From Hamadaea sp. (GTDB lineage Bacteria; Actinomycetota; Actinomycetes; Mycobacteriales; Micromonosporaceae), in NCBI RefSeq assembly GCF_013362815.1, contig NZ_JABFVK010000030.1, positions 1 to 64,000 of the forward strand: a stretch of 64,000 nucleotides of DNA. Direction: 5' to 3'. The translations under genes were made by a program, and so were the position numbers. Below, piece by piece: positions 51,650 through 60,449 of this stretch (its first letter is position 1; each line of letters begins with the position of its first letter). A model generated the notes under the pieces. The model saw only the letters and a program-made list of their open reading frames with translations, had not been told where the DNA came from and searched no databases.

Positions 51650-52603
51650 TCAGTAGACGACGTGGTCGCGCACGTTGTCATAACTGAGCGCGATCTTCAC
51701 GGTCGCCGGCTCTTGGCCGACCCGAAGTTCCACGCAGGACGCGTACGGGTTGAGCCAGCCGACCCGGCGACAGGCGAACTGGAACGTGCCCGAACCGGCG
51801 GACTCCATCGGCCAGCCCTTCGCCCGCCGCAGGTGGTCGGCGAGCGTACGCATCATCTCCTGGCTGCTCAGCGCGGACGGGGCTCGAACGGTATACCGCC
51901 GGGAGCAGGTGTACGGGCCGAAGCCGCCCGGCTCGGGAAGACCACACCCGACTTCCTCCTGGACAATGGTCATCGCCGCGGGCAGCGGCAGGATCGCGTC
52001 GGCCGGCGGCGGCGTACGCACCGCGCCGACGACGGGGACCACCACCGCCACCGCCAGTCCGGCCATCCCCACCACGACGCCGGCCAGCCATCGGCGGCTG
52101 TTCTGGATTCCCCGCCAACGCGCCTCATAGACGGTGGCCGCCACGACGACGACGCCTGTCCCGAGCAGGTGCCACCGCAGCCCGTCGTCGACCGTCGGCG
52201 GCGAGGCGTACGTACCGAAGGTGACCGTCCACAGTGACCATCCGGCGACGGACGCGGCGAGCAACAGCGCGATGCGCCGGGCGTAAGGCAACGATCCGCC
52301 GAGCAGACTCCAGGCGATGGGGAACAGCAGCACGATCGGAACGAGCACCGCGACCTCAGCCAGCTCCAGCAGTTCGTCCCCCATCCGGCCGGGCTGAATC
52401 AGCGGCCACACCGGAGCCGTCGCCAGGAACGCGACCGCGACCACCGCCAGCCGCGACCGTCCCCGCCACGCTCGCGTCGGCGCGGATGGAGCGGGCCGCC
52501 GCCGGATCCACCGGCGAACGGATCCGCCGAGATCCGGGGACCGCCGACCGGCGACATAACCGGCCGACAACGCGAGTAGAACGAGCACGCTCCCAACGAT
52601 CAT
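51650..52603 (-). CDS. Membrane protein with extracytoplasmic C-terminal domain, function unknown
   Basis: A 317-residue protein with about six membrane segments in the first two thirds (for example VGSVLVLLALSAGYVAG, LAVVAVAFLATAPVWPL, VLVPIVLLFPIAWSLLGG, LAGVVVGMAGLAVAVVVPVV). A C-terminal domain of about 100 residues follows with four Cys (CGLPEPGGFGPYTC, FQFACRRV, YASCVEL), likely disulfide-bonded outside the cell. The start at 52603 is a guess among ATG and GTG at the first helix; the open frame reaches 52681. No family recognised. Confidence 0.7.
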   Translation of the reverse strand: MIVGSVLVLLALSAGYVAGRRSPDLGGSVRRWIRRRPAPSAPTRAWRGRSRLAVVAVAFLATAPVWPLIQPGRMGDELLELAEVAVLVPIVLLFPIAWSLLGGSLPYARRIALLLAASVAGWSLWTVTFGTYASPPTVDDGLRWHLLGTGVVVVAATVYEARWRGIQNSRRWLAGVVVGMAGLAVAVVVPVVGAVRTPPPADAILPLPAAMTIVQEEVGCGLPEPGGFGPYTCSRRYTVRAPSALSSQEMMRTLADHLRRAKGWPMESAGSGTFQFACRRVGWLNPYASCVELRVGQEPATVKIALSYDNVRDHVVY

Positions 52604-52700
52604 CACCCGGCGTTCGACGTCACAACCACCGGGTCGGTTGCATCCCGCGACCAGCGCCGGCAAGCGTCGCGTTGACAACACGGCACGGTTCTGGCGAGAC

Positions 52701-52714
52701 TGGGAGCGCTTCCA
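52701..52714. promoter_or_regulatory. Near-perfect CebR-type operator TGGGAGCGCTTCCA
   Basis: Differs from the consensus palindrome at one base. It lies 40 bases before the FnIII-CBM2 gene start. Confidence 0.75.
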
Positions 52715-52753
52715 TCGAAGATGCCCTATCCCGCCCGGTTCCGGAGGATGATC

Positions 52754-53746
52754 ATGCGCATTCGCAGGTTGGTCTCACTAGCAGCGATGGCGAGTGCGCT
52801 CGTTCTCCTGTCCGCCGCGCCGGCTCACGCCGCCGACACCGCACCGCCCACCGCGCCTGGAACGCCGATCGCGTCCGATCTCACCGAGACCAGCGTCGTC
52901 CTCAATTGGGCCCCGGCCACCGACGACGTCGGCGTGGACCACTATGAGCTGTTCCGGCAGCACACCGACTACATCCAGCGCGTCGCCACCCCGACAGCGC
53001 CTACCGCTACCGTGACCGGCCTGCTGCGCGGCTCGGTGAACACGTTCTACGTCATCGCGTTCGACGCCGCGGGCAACCGGTCGACACCCTCTGGAGCGCT
53101 CACTGTCACCACCTTGCCGGGCGATCTGGAACCACCCGGGCCGATCTTCGGGCTCGCGGCCTCCGAGATCACCGGCACCTCCGTCCGGCTGACCTGGCAA
53201 GGCCCGGCGTGGGATGTGGCCGCGCTCTTCCGCATCTATCGATCGCAGGGCAGTGGACCGCTGATCCCCGTCGCGAGCACGACGGCTCACACGATCGTCG
53301 TCACCGGGCTCAGCCCGGCGACCACCTACGGCTTCGCCGTTGCAGCATTGGACGCGGCGGGCAACCAGTCCCCGCTCATGCCGCAACCTCCGCTCGCCGT
53401 GACGACGACCGACGTCGGGACGCCCACCTGCACCGTGGCGTACCGCGTCACCAGCCAATGGGACGGCGCCTTCAACGCCGACGTGCGGATCACCAACACC
53501 GGCCCGGCCGCGCTCACCGGCTGGACCCTGGGCTGGACCTACCCGGGCACCCAGCAGATCTCTCAGGTGTGGAACGGAAGCCACACCCAAACGGGCGCAG
53601 CGGTCGCGGTCACCAACCTCGCATACAACGCCTCCATCGCGGCGGGCGGCGGCTCGCAGTCCTTCGGCTTCCAGGCCACCTGGAGCGGCGCCAACCCGGC
53701 CCCGACCGCGTTCACCCTCAACGGAGTGCCCTGCCTGACGGTTTGA
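52754..53746 (+). CDS. Secreted FnIII-FnIII-CBM2 protein without catalytic domain
   Basis: A 330-residue exported protein. Signal peptide 1-28 (LVSLAAMASALVLLSAAPAH). Two fibronectin type III domains (about 30-128 and 132-222) read APTAP-type starts, TSVVLNWAPATDDVGVDHYE and TSVRLTWQGPAWDVAALF. CBM2 (about 228-330) shows CTVAYRVTSQWDGAFNADVR, WTLGWTYPGTQQISQVWNG and a TLNGVPCLTV end. Nothing in it looks enzymatic, so it may bind or loosen cellulose, or be a scaffold. The ATG at 52754 has GGAGG six bases upstream. The CebR-type box places it in the cellulase regulon. Confidence 0.88.
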   Translation: MRIRRLVSLAAMASALVLLSAAPAHAADTAPPTAPGTPIASDLTETSVVLNWAPATDDVGVDHYELFRQHTDYIQRVATPTAPTATVTGLLRGSVNTFYVIAFDAAGNRSTPSGALTVTTLPGDLEPPGPIFGLAASEITGTSVRLTWQGPAWDVAALFRIYRSQGSGPLIPVASTTAHTIVVTGLSPATTYGFAVAALDAAGNQSPLMPQPPLAVTTTDVGTPTCTVAYRVTSQWDGAFNADVRITNTGPAALTGWTLGWTYPGTQQISQVWNGSHTQTGAAVAVTNLAYNASIAAGGGSQSFGFQATWSGANPAPTAFTLNGVPCLTV

Positions 53747-53833
53747 CCACGGCGTACGCGTAGATCCCCTGGCGGCTATCGCCTACGGTGTTATCCGCAC
53801 ACACCGCCCGCACTCGGGCGGAAAGGGGGCGTC

Positions 53834-56644
53834 TTGCGGTTCTGCGTCTTGGGACCGGTGGTGGCCGACGGACTCGACGGGACTGTCGAGTTGGGGCCCA
53901 CCCGGCAACGTACTGTTCTGGCCGTGCTGCTGGTCGAACCGGGCACATCCATAACCACCGAGCAACTCGTCGACCGTGTCTGGGGTGAGCGGGCTCCGCA
54001 ACGAGCCCGGGAAACCCTGCACACCTACCTGTCGCGGTTGCGTACGGCGCTGGAGGCGGCGGGCGGGCCGGCCCTCGTCCGGCGCGGCCGGGGCTACCTG
54101 CTCGACGTCGATCCGCAAACCGTTGACCTGCATCGCTTTCGCCGGCTCGTCGGACGGGCGCGTGCCGCCGCCGACGCCGAAGCCGCCGAGCTTTGGCGCG
54201 ACGCGCTCGCGCTCTGGCGCGGTACGCCGTTCGACGATCTCGACAGCGAATGGCTGCACACGGTCGCCGACGGGCTCGACCGGGAACACTGGGCGGCCGT
54301 GCTCGACCACAACGACGTGCTGCTGCGTACGGGGCAACACGCCGCGCTCCTCCCCCAGCTCACCGCCGCGCTCGACCGGCATCCGTTCGACGAGCGCCTC
54401 GCCGGTCAGGTCATGCTCGCCCTGTACGCGTCAGGCCGCCAGGCGGATGCGTTGGCGCACTACCGGACGCTGCGGCAACGCCTCGTCGACGATGTCGGCA
54501 GCGAACCCGGTCCGGCGCTTCGCGACCTCCACAACCGAGTGCTACAGCAAGACCCGCACCTCGTCGGCGGGCCGGAGCGTGCTCGGCCGGCCGCTGCGCC
54601 CGCGCAGAAGACGCCGGCGAACGCCGCATCGAGAATCGACGCGCCGACGCAGCTGCCCGCCGACATCGCCGGATTCGTGGGGCGAGACGACGGGCTCAAA
54701 CAGCTCAACGACATCCTGGATCGCGCCGGGGATCCCCCGTCGGCGACGGTCATCGCGACCATCGGGGGCGGCGGCGGCATCGGCAAGACCGCGCTGGCCG
54801 TGCACTGGGCACACCGCGTACGCGATCGGTTCCCGGATGGTCAGCTCTACCTCAACCTGCGGGGATTCGATCCCGGCGGGCAGGCGATGTCGTCCGGCGA
54901 CGCCCTGCGTACGCTGCTCGAACTGCTCGGCGTGCCGCCCGCGAAGCTTCCGACCACAATGGAGGCTCAGATGGGCCTCTACCGGGGACGGCTCGCCGAC
55001 GCCCGGATGCTGCTGGTGCTCGACAACGCCCGGGACGCCGAGCAGATCCGGCCGTTGCTGCCCGGCTCATCGGGCAGCATGGTGCTGGTCACGAGCCGTA
55101 GTGACCTCGCGAGCCTGGTCGCCGCCGAAGGCGCCCGGCCGTTGTGGCTGGAGGGGTTCGACGGCGATCGTTCCCGGCACCTGCTGGCCCGCCGGCTCGA
55201 CCCGGATCGGCTCGCCGCCGAACCGGACGCGGTCGACACCATCGTCACGGCGTGTGCGGGGCTCCCGCTGGCGTTGGCGATCGTCGCCGCCCGGGCGGCC
55301 ACCCGGCCCACCTTGCCGCTGTCGGCGCTGGCGGCGGAACTGACCGACACGGCCAACCGGCTCGACGCGCTCACCGGGCCGGACGCCGCCACCGACCTGC
55401 GGGCGGTCTTCTCGTGGTCCTTTCACGCGCTGAGTCCGGAGACGGCGAGGCTGTTACGGATGCTCGGCCTCCATCCGGGTCCCGACATAGGCCTGGCGGC
55501 GGCGGCCAGCCTCGCCGGTCTCCCGGTCGGGCGGGCCCGCCGGCAGCTCGACGAGCTGTGCGCCGCGCACCTGCTGACCGAGCACGTCCCCAGCCGCTAC
55601 AGCCTGCACGACCTGGTCCGCGCCTACGCCGCCGAACTCGGCCGAACCGACGACAGTGCGGACGACCGGCACGCCGCCCAGCGGCGCATGCTCGACCATT
55701 ACTTGCTCAGCGCGCACGCGACCGACGCCTGGCTGCCCGCGGCCCGCGATCCGATCACGCCCGTGCCGGCGTCCGCCGACGTCGTCGTCACGACGTTCAC
55801 CGACAACACCGGCGCCCGGCAGTGGCTCACCGACGAGTTGGCCATCCTGCTGGCCGTCATGGACGGCACCACCGATCCCCGCTTCGACCGGCACATCCAG
55901 CAGCTGGGCTGGTCGATGGCGACCTTCCTCCTGTGGCGCGGTTACTGGCCGCATCAGGTCAGCGTCCAGGAGGCGGCGCTGCGGGCCGCGTCCCGGCTCG
56001 GCGACGCGGTCGGTCAGGCCGACATTCACCGGCGGCTGGTCTACGCGTACATGATGCTCGGTCAGACCGACCAGGCGCACAAGCACAGCCTGCAAGCCAT
56101 CGACTTGTACGCCGAAGCAGGCGACCACACTGGCAGCGCGCGTACGCACATCGGCCTGATGTGGTTCTTCGAGCAGCAGGGGCGTCATCATGACGCGCTA
56201 CGACATGCGCTCAAGGGGCTTGAGTTCGCCGAAGCGTCCGGGAACCGGGGCGTCCTCGCCGTCGCGTACAACGGTGTCGGGTGGACGCACAGCCTCGTCG
56301 GCGACCACGAGACTGCGATCGCCTACTGCGAGCGGGCACTGCCGATCTTGGAGGAACTCGGCGAACGGGCCACCATGGCGGACGTCTGGGACAGCCTCGG
56401 ACACGCGTACCACCAGCTTGGGCGTTTCCCGGAAGCGATCGGCTACTACGAGCGGGCCGTCCGGCAGAGCCGGGAGATGGGCGACCGCCGCCATGAGGCG
56501 TCGCACCTCGCACGGCTCGGCGACACCCAGGCGAGCGCCGGGGAGCATGACACCGCTCGCCGGAGCTGGCGGGCGGCGCTGGCCATCTTCGACGACATCG
56601 AGCACCCCGAAGCGGCGGCGATCCGGTCGAAGCTGGCCGCCTAG
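53834..56644 (+). CDS. SARP/AfsR-type regulator (OmpR-like HTH, BTAD, NB-ARC, TPR)
   Basis: A 936-residue STAND-type transcription factor. The OmpR-like DNA-binding domain (1-92) has TTEQLVDRVWGERAPQRARE and VRRGRGYLLDVD. The BTAD domain spans about 98-240. The NB-ARC ATPase (about 278-560) has Walker A at 311-319 (GGGGGIGKT) and Walker B near 395 (RMLLVLDNA). TPR-type repeats fill about 720-930 (AYNGVGWTHSLVGDHETAI, LGHAYHQLGRFPEAIGYYER). Such proteins activate secondary-metabolite genes, but no biosynthetic cluster is visible here. The start is a TTG at 53834 after GAAAGGGGG. Its stop overlaps the converging VOC gene. Confidence 0.92.
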   Translation: MRFCVLGPVVADGLDGTVELGPTRQRTVLAVLLVEPGTSITTEQLVDRVWGERAPQRARETLHTYLSRLRTALEAAGGPALVRRGRGYLLDVDPQTVDLHRFRRLVGRARAAADAEAAELWRDALALWRGTPFDDLDSEWLHTVADGLDREHWAAVLDHNDVLLRTGQHAALLPQLTAALDRHPFDERLAGQVMLALYASGRQADALAHYRTLRQRLVDDVGSEPGPALRDLHNRVLQQDPHLVGGPERARPAAAPAQKTPANAASRIDAPTQLPADIAGFVGRDDGLKQLNDILDRAGDPPSATVIATIGGGGGIGKTALAVHWAHRVRDRFPDGQLYLNLRGFDPGGQAMSSGDALRTLLELLGVPPAKLPTTMEAQMGLYRGRLADARMLLVLDNARDAEQIRPLLPGSSGSMVLVTSRSDLASLVAAEGARPLWLEGFDGDRSRHLLARRLDPDRLAAEPDAVDTIVTACAGLPLALAIVAARAATRPTLPLSALAAELTDTANRLDALTGPDAATDLRAVFSWSFHALSPETARLLRMLGLHPGPDIGLAAAASLAGLPVGRARRQLDELCAAHLLTEHVPSRYSLHDLVRAYAAELGRTDDSADDRHAAQRRMLDHYLLSAHATDAWLPAARDPITPVPASADVVVTTFTDNTGARQWLTDELAILLAVMDGTTDPRFDRHIQQLGWSMATFLLWRGYWPHQVSVQEAALRAASRLGDAVGQADIHRRLVYAYMMLGQTDQAHKHSLQAIDLYAEAGDHTGSARTHIGLMWFFEQQGRHHDALRHALKGLEFAEASGNRGVLAVAYNGVGWTHSLVGDHETAIAYCERALPILEELGERATMADVWDSLGHAYHQLGRFPEAIGYYERAVRQSREMGDRRHEASHLARLGDTQASAGEHDTARRSWRAALAIFDDIEHPEAAAIRSKLAA

Positions 56645-57357
56645 GCGACGCTCCACAGCAGGCAGAACGGCTTGCCGGCCGGGTCGGCGTAGACCCGCCA
56701 GTTCTCGCCGTCGCCGGGCAGCCGGGTGGCTCCGATCGCGAGCGCCTGCTGCTCACCGGTCTCGATGTCGTCGACCATGATGTCCAGGTGGAACTGCTGC
56801 GGGTACGCCGGATCCGGCCACCGCGGTGGTGCGTACTCCGCGACCTGCTGGAAGCAGACCGGGCGCGCACCCTCTTCGCCGATCATCACCATGCCGTCGA
56901 CGTCGTAGGTGATCGGTTTGCCGAGCAGTTCGCTGTAGAAGGTGCTGAGCGCCTTGGCGTCCGGGCAGTCCAGCATGATTCCGAGCATCGTCGTACGCAG
57001 ATCGTCGCGGTTGAGGCACAGGTCGAACGGATGCCCGGCCGGGTCGGCCAGGGTGTTCCAGGTGTCGTTCTCGCGCAGCAGCGTCGCCCCGAGCCCGACC
57101 GCCTGCGCGGTGGCCGCCGCGACGTCGGGCACCCGGAAGTCGAGGTGCGCCTGCTGCGGCCGGTCCTGCGTCGGCCAGGTCGGCGGGCGATGGTCCGGAG
57201 CGGCCTGCAATCCGATCCGCCAGCCGTCGTCGCTGGTGAGCGTGATCCACTCGGCGTCGGCGTACCGCTGAGTCCAGCCGACGAGCGACGTGTAGAACGA
57301 CGACAGCGCCGCGATGTCGGGCGCGTCGATCACGATGGTCTTCAGTTCGCCGATCAT
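56641..57357 (-). CDS. Two-repeat VOC (glyoxalase/bleomycin-resistance fold) protein
   Basis: A 238-residue protein with two VOC repeats (about 1-117 and 122-238). Each begins with a beta strand and a helix (VIDAPDIAALSSFYTSLVGW and LDCPDAKALSTFYSELLGKP) and ends DPAGHPFDLCL or DPAGKPFCLLW. The second repeat keeps His in QQFHLDIMVDD and the first QQAHLDFRVPD, the usual metal-ligand positions. The ATG at 57357 matches the domain start. Its stop codon and that of the SARP gene share the tetramer CTAG. Confidence 0.85.
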   Translation of the reverse strand: MIGELKTIVIDAPDIAALSSFYTSLVGWTQRYADAEWITLTSDDGWRIGLQAAPDHRPPTWPTQDRPQQAHLDFRVPDVAAATAQAVGLGATLLRENDTWNTLADPAGHPFDLCLNRDDLRTTMLGIMLDCPDAKALSTFYSELLGKPITYDVDGMVMIGEEGARPVCFQQVAEYAPPRWPDPAYPQQFHLDIMVDDIETGEQQALAIGATRLPGDGENWRVYADPAGKPFCLLWSVA

Positions 57358-57556
57358 CCCGCCATCCTCGCTGACTGGTAAGTCGAAGTCCGCACCGGTG
57401 GGACGAAGTCCGCCCAACTGGGCCGATCCCGCCGCCCGATTCCCGTCCACAGTCCACTGTCCGGCGCATTCCACCAGGCCAGCGGCGCTGCCTAGGCTCG
57501 CCGTAGCTCACCTGTCACTGTATGTGATCATCAGGCCGAGGGCGCGGGGAGGACCG

Positions 57557-58066
57557 ATGGAGATCACGGCGCTGGTTCTTTCACTGCTATCGCTGGCCCT
57601 GTCGGCGGTAGTCGGCTGGCGCGCGATAACCCTGTCCCGGCAGGCGAACTCGGTCGATATGGTCGTCGACCTCTTCCGTGAGCATCGCGGCAGCGACCTG
57701 GCCGAGGCCCGCCGGTTCGTCTATACCTCGTACACCGAGTTCGAGACGAATCATGGGCTCAGCGGCATCCCCGGCGACGGTCGCGAACTCATCCGGCGAT
57801 TGTCGTGCTACTACGACAACCTGGGAGCACTGGTCGCCCACGGTATCGTCGATCTCGATCTGGTCGCCGGGTACATGGGCTCGTCGGTCGTGTCGATGTG
57901 GGACCGGCTGGAACCGCTGATCGTCGCCGAGCGTACGCTCCGCCACGCGCAGACCTACGACGACCAGCGGTGGCAGCGCTACTTCGAGAACCTCGCGATC
58001 CTCGTCCGGCACCGCGTTCCGGCGACAGCCCGCGCCGACCAGGCATTGTGGCGGCTCGACGGATGA
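57557..58066 (+). CDS. Small membrane-anchored protein (DUF4760-like), function unknown
   Basis: A 169-residue protein with one N-terminal membrane helix (ITALVLSLLSLALSAVVGW) and a helical soluble domain (ANSVDMVVDLFREHRGSDLA, YYDNLGALVAHGIVDLDLVA, WDRLEPLIVAERTL). The pattern recalls DUF4760-type proteins, which are of unknown function. The ATG at 57557 has GGGGAGGA directly upstream. Confidence 0.72.
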   Translation: MEITALVLSLLSLALSAVVGWRAITLSRQANSVDMVVDLFREHRGSDLAEARRFVYTSYTEFETNHGLSGIPGDGRELIRRLSCYYDNLGALVAHGIVDLDLVAGYMGSSVVSMWDRLEPLIVAERTLRHAQTYDDQRWQRYFENLAILVRHRVPATARADQALWRLDG

Positions 58067-58090
58067 CCGGCCGCACCCGTCAAGTCTTCA

Positions 58091-58118
58091 CGGTTCTACC
58101 GGAGAATTCGTGAAGTCT
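58091..58118. promoter_or_regulatory. CTTCACG...CGTGAAG dyad over the promoter of the 58132 gene
   Basis: Arms CTTCACG and CGTGAAG, wider match AGTCTTCACG/CGTGAAGTCT with one mismatch, spaced about 14-17 bases. It lies just before the -10-like TACTAT (58120-58125), over the expected -35 region, so it is a candidate operator. Confidence 0.4.
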
Positions 58119-58119
58119 T

Positions 58120-58125
58120 TACTAT
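58120..58125 (+). promoter_or_regulatory. -10 element TACTAT, leaderless start of the secreted protein gene
   Basis: TACTAT then ATCTTC then ATG at 58132, with no ribosome site. The surroundings are unusually AT-rich. Confidence 0.5.
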
Positions 58126-58131
58126 ATCTTC

Positions 58132-59421
58132 ATGTCTTTCCATACATCGTTACGCATTTCCGCCGTGACCACGATGATCGCCGCCAGTTCGCTGGCGGCG
58201 ATCATCGTGAGCCCGTCCGCTGCCGTCGCCAGTCCCGTCAGCACCTCGGACTTCGTGCTGAGCTATTCCACGACCGCGGAGAACCTCAACGGTTCCGGCG
58301 CTTCCATGCAGACCGTGATCAACGCGCTGACCGGATTCGTCGGCGCGGTCACCCGCAGCGGTGTCAGCCTGCCCGACACCGCCAACCAGTCCTCGTGCAG
58401 CGAGGCGCTGCCCGCCGGCCTCAGCCCGGTGTGCTTCACCGACGGCGACGACAACTCCCCCGAGTGGGTGCCCCAGGGCGTGACGACCAGCTACGACTCG
58501 TCCGGCACGGCGCTGAGCGCGAGCGGCTCACGCATCGTCGTCAGCTGGTACGACAACTGCAGCAGCACCGACGACGCCGACAGCACGCAAGGATGCACCG
58601 ACACGAACAAGGTGTCGACGGACATGTATCGCAGCAAGGGCACTCGCATCAGCCTGCTCGACCCGCTCACTCTCGACTACCGCAACGTGATCCTGGTCGA
58701 GCCGTTCTACAACAGCTACGGCAACGCCTCCTACAAGGCCGTGCCGGTGCACGCCGGTGGGATCGCCTGGTACGGGAACCTGCTGTACGTCGCAGACACC
58801 GACAACGGCTTCCGGGTCTTCAACATGAACCAGTTCTTCGACATGAGCAAGCAGCAGCAGAGCGGATACCCCACCGACTATGGCGACAAGACGCAGATGG
58901 GCCGGCAGAGCGGCACGTTCTACAGCTTCGGCTACCGCTTCATGCTTCCGCAGATCGGCCGCTGGAGTCAGGCCACCACCTGGAACGGCAGCACCTGCCT
59001 CGGCTACGGCCCGCTGCGGTTCTCCAATGTAGGTCTGGACCGCAGCACCTCCCCGGCGCGGTTGAGCGTCGCGGAGTACTGCCCGACCGGCAACACGACG
59101 AGCCGGGTGGCTCGCTGGAACCTCAGCGGGAGCGGCCTGACCAACGGCACCCCCGCCGACGCATACGCCCACGGCCTCGAACGCGTTCAGGGCGTGGTGA
59201 CCGTCGGCAACACGTACTACTTCAACGCCAGCAACGGTGGCAGCTATGGAACGACGCATCGGTTCGACTACAGCAGTACGGCCGGGACGATTCTGTCCAC
59301 ATCGAGCAGAACGACCGCCATCGGATGTGAAGACCTGTCCTATGACGGCTCCAGCAATCGGCTGTACTCGGTGGCGGAGTACTACGGCAAACGAGTCCTC
59401 TACGGCCTGACCCGCTTCTGA
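58132..59421 (+). CDS. Secreted protein, possibly beta-propeller, function unknown
   Basis: A 429-residue exported protein. Signal peptide about 1-34 (TMIAASSLAAIIVSPSAAVA). The mature part is rich in Ser, Thr, Gly and aromatic residues, with repeating strands such as GGIAWYGNLLYVADTDNGFR, VARWNLSGSGLTN, VTVGNTYYFNAS and SNRLYSVAEYYGKRVLYGL, as in beta-propeller folds. Cys pairs (CSEAL...VCFTD; NCSST...GCTD) suggest disulfides. No catalytic motif recognised. It stands alone and is closed by the hairpin at 59425. Confidence 0.75.
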   Translation: MSFHTSLRISAVTTMIAASSLAAIIVSPSAAVASPVSTSDFVLSYSTTAENLNGSGASMQTVINALTGFVGAVTRSGVSLPDTANQSSCSEALPAGLSPVCFTDGDDNSPEWVPQGVTTSYDSSGTALSASGSRIVVSWYDNCSSTDDADSTQGCTDTNKVSTDMYRSKGTRISLLDPLTLDYRNVILVEPFYNSYGNASYKAVPVHAGGIAWYGNLLYVADTDNGFRVFNMNQFFDMSKQQQSGYPTDYGDKTQMGRQSGTFYSFGYRFMLPQIGRWSQATTWNGSTCLGYGPLRFSNVGLDRSTSPARLSVAEYCPTGNTTSRVARWNLSGSGLTNGTPADAYAHGLERVQGVVTVGNTYYFNASNGGSYGTTHRFDYSSTAGTILSTSSRTTAIGCEDLSYDGSSNRLYSVAEYYGKRVLYGLTRF

Positions 59422-59424
59422 GCT

Positions 59425-59482
59425 GCGGATCACGGTTACGCATGCTTCCCGGGCACTGGAGGCATGCGTAACCATGATCTGC
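59425..59482. terminator. Large hairpin between converging genes (REP-like element E2)
   Basis: GATCACGGTTACGCATGC (59428-59445) pairs with 59462-59479 with one mismatch, and the pairing extends three bases outward. It sits four bases after the stop of the secreted protein. The arm read on the minus strand matches element E1 at about 16 of 21 positions. Confidence 0.65.
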
Positions 59483-59492
59483 ACGTAACGCG

Positions 59493-60449
59493 CTAGATCC
59501 CCTTGAAAGCGAACTCGGCCGGCTCGAAGCGATCGGTCACGTCGCCGGCGAGGTCATGACCGACGAGCTCCAGACGCTGCGTGATCGTCGGATCGAGCCG
59601 GTCGAGGTGCACCCAGACGATGTCGGGGCTGAACGACGACTCGAAGGCGTAGACCCGCCGCGACAGGTCGGCGAGCGTACGCCAGATGGTCATCGAGATG
59701 TTCGGCCGAGCCGGATCGGCGGTGCCGAACGGCTGAGCGGCGTTACGCATGACGCTCAGCAAGGCAGCGTATCCCCGGGGCGGGTTGTCCACCTTCGGCA
59801 GCCGCTCGGCGTAGTAAGCCGCCCGGACGAAACGGTCCGCCGCCTCCGTGGTGCCGGGCAGCGGGCGGTCGCCACCGAACCCTTCGTACTGCTTGAGGTG
59901 CTCCAGCTGCTCCTCGAACGGCGGCGAGTTCGTCATCACGTCGTAGTCGTGACTGTGGTGGACCTTCAGCCGACCGCCGAGATACTCCAAGACCGCAGAG
60001 TCTCCGCTCGCGTCGTCCAGCGCCAGGTGCACCGTCGCGGTCGTGCCGGACGGTCCGCCCTGGGGGCGTACCTGGAAAGGGTTTTGCTCCAGGTAGTCGA
60101 CGGCTTCGGCGACGGTCGCGAACCGGTCGAGGAAGAACTGCGTCCACATCGACACCGGAAGCGCGGGCAACGACGGGTCCCGGTCGCCGAAGTCGGACTC
60201 GGCCAGCCACAACAGGTGCGCGCCCAGTCCCGCCTCGTTGATGCCGTCTGTCGCGGCCTTGTCGAAGACCCCGGCAATGACGCTCGCCTGCTCCGCCTGC
60301 CACGTCAGCGGATGAGGGTCGTCGGTGAATCCGGTCCGCTGCGCACCCCTCGGCATCATCCACAAGTTCGTGCCCAGGTCCTCCCGCCAGTCCATGTTGC
60401 GCCCGACGAGCATGCCCTGACCGCTGTCCCACAACACACGCGTACACAT
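59493..60449 (-). CDS. Choloylglycine-hydrolase-family Ntn amidohydrolase
   Basis: A 318-residue linear-amide hydrolase of the penicillin V acylase / bile-salt hydrolase family. After removal of Met1 the catalytic Cys2 (MCTRVLWD) becomes N-terminal. LVGRNMDWREDL supplies the conserved Arg and Asp, and MTNSPPFEEQL the conserved Asn. No signal peptide, so cytoplasmic. The substrate is unknown; acyl-homoserine lactones or N-acyl amides are possible. The ATG has GGAGG five bases upstream. Confidence 0.9.
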   Translation of the reverse strand: MCTRVLWDSGQGMLVGRNMDWREDLGTNLWMMPRGAQRTGFTDDPHPLTWQAEQASVIAGVFDKAATDGINEAGLGAHLLWLAESDFGDRDPSLPALPVSMWTQFFLDRFATVAEAVDYLEQNPFQVRPQGGPSGTTATVHLALDDASGDSAVLEYLGGRLKVHHSHDYDVMTNSPPFEEQLEHLKQYEGFGGDRPLPGTTEAADRFVRAAYYAERLPKVDNPPRGYAALLSVMRNAAQPFGTADPARPNISMTIWRTLADLSRRVYAFESSFSPDIVWVHLDRLDPTITQRLELVGHDLAGDVTDRFEPAEFAFKGI

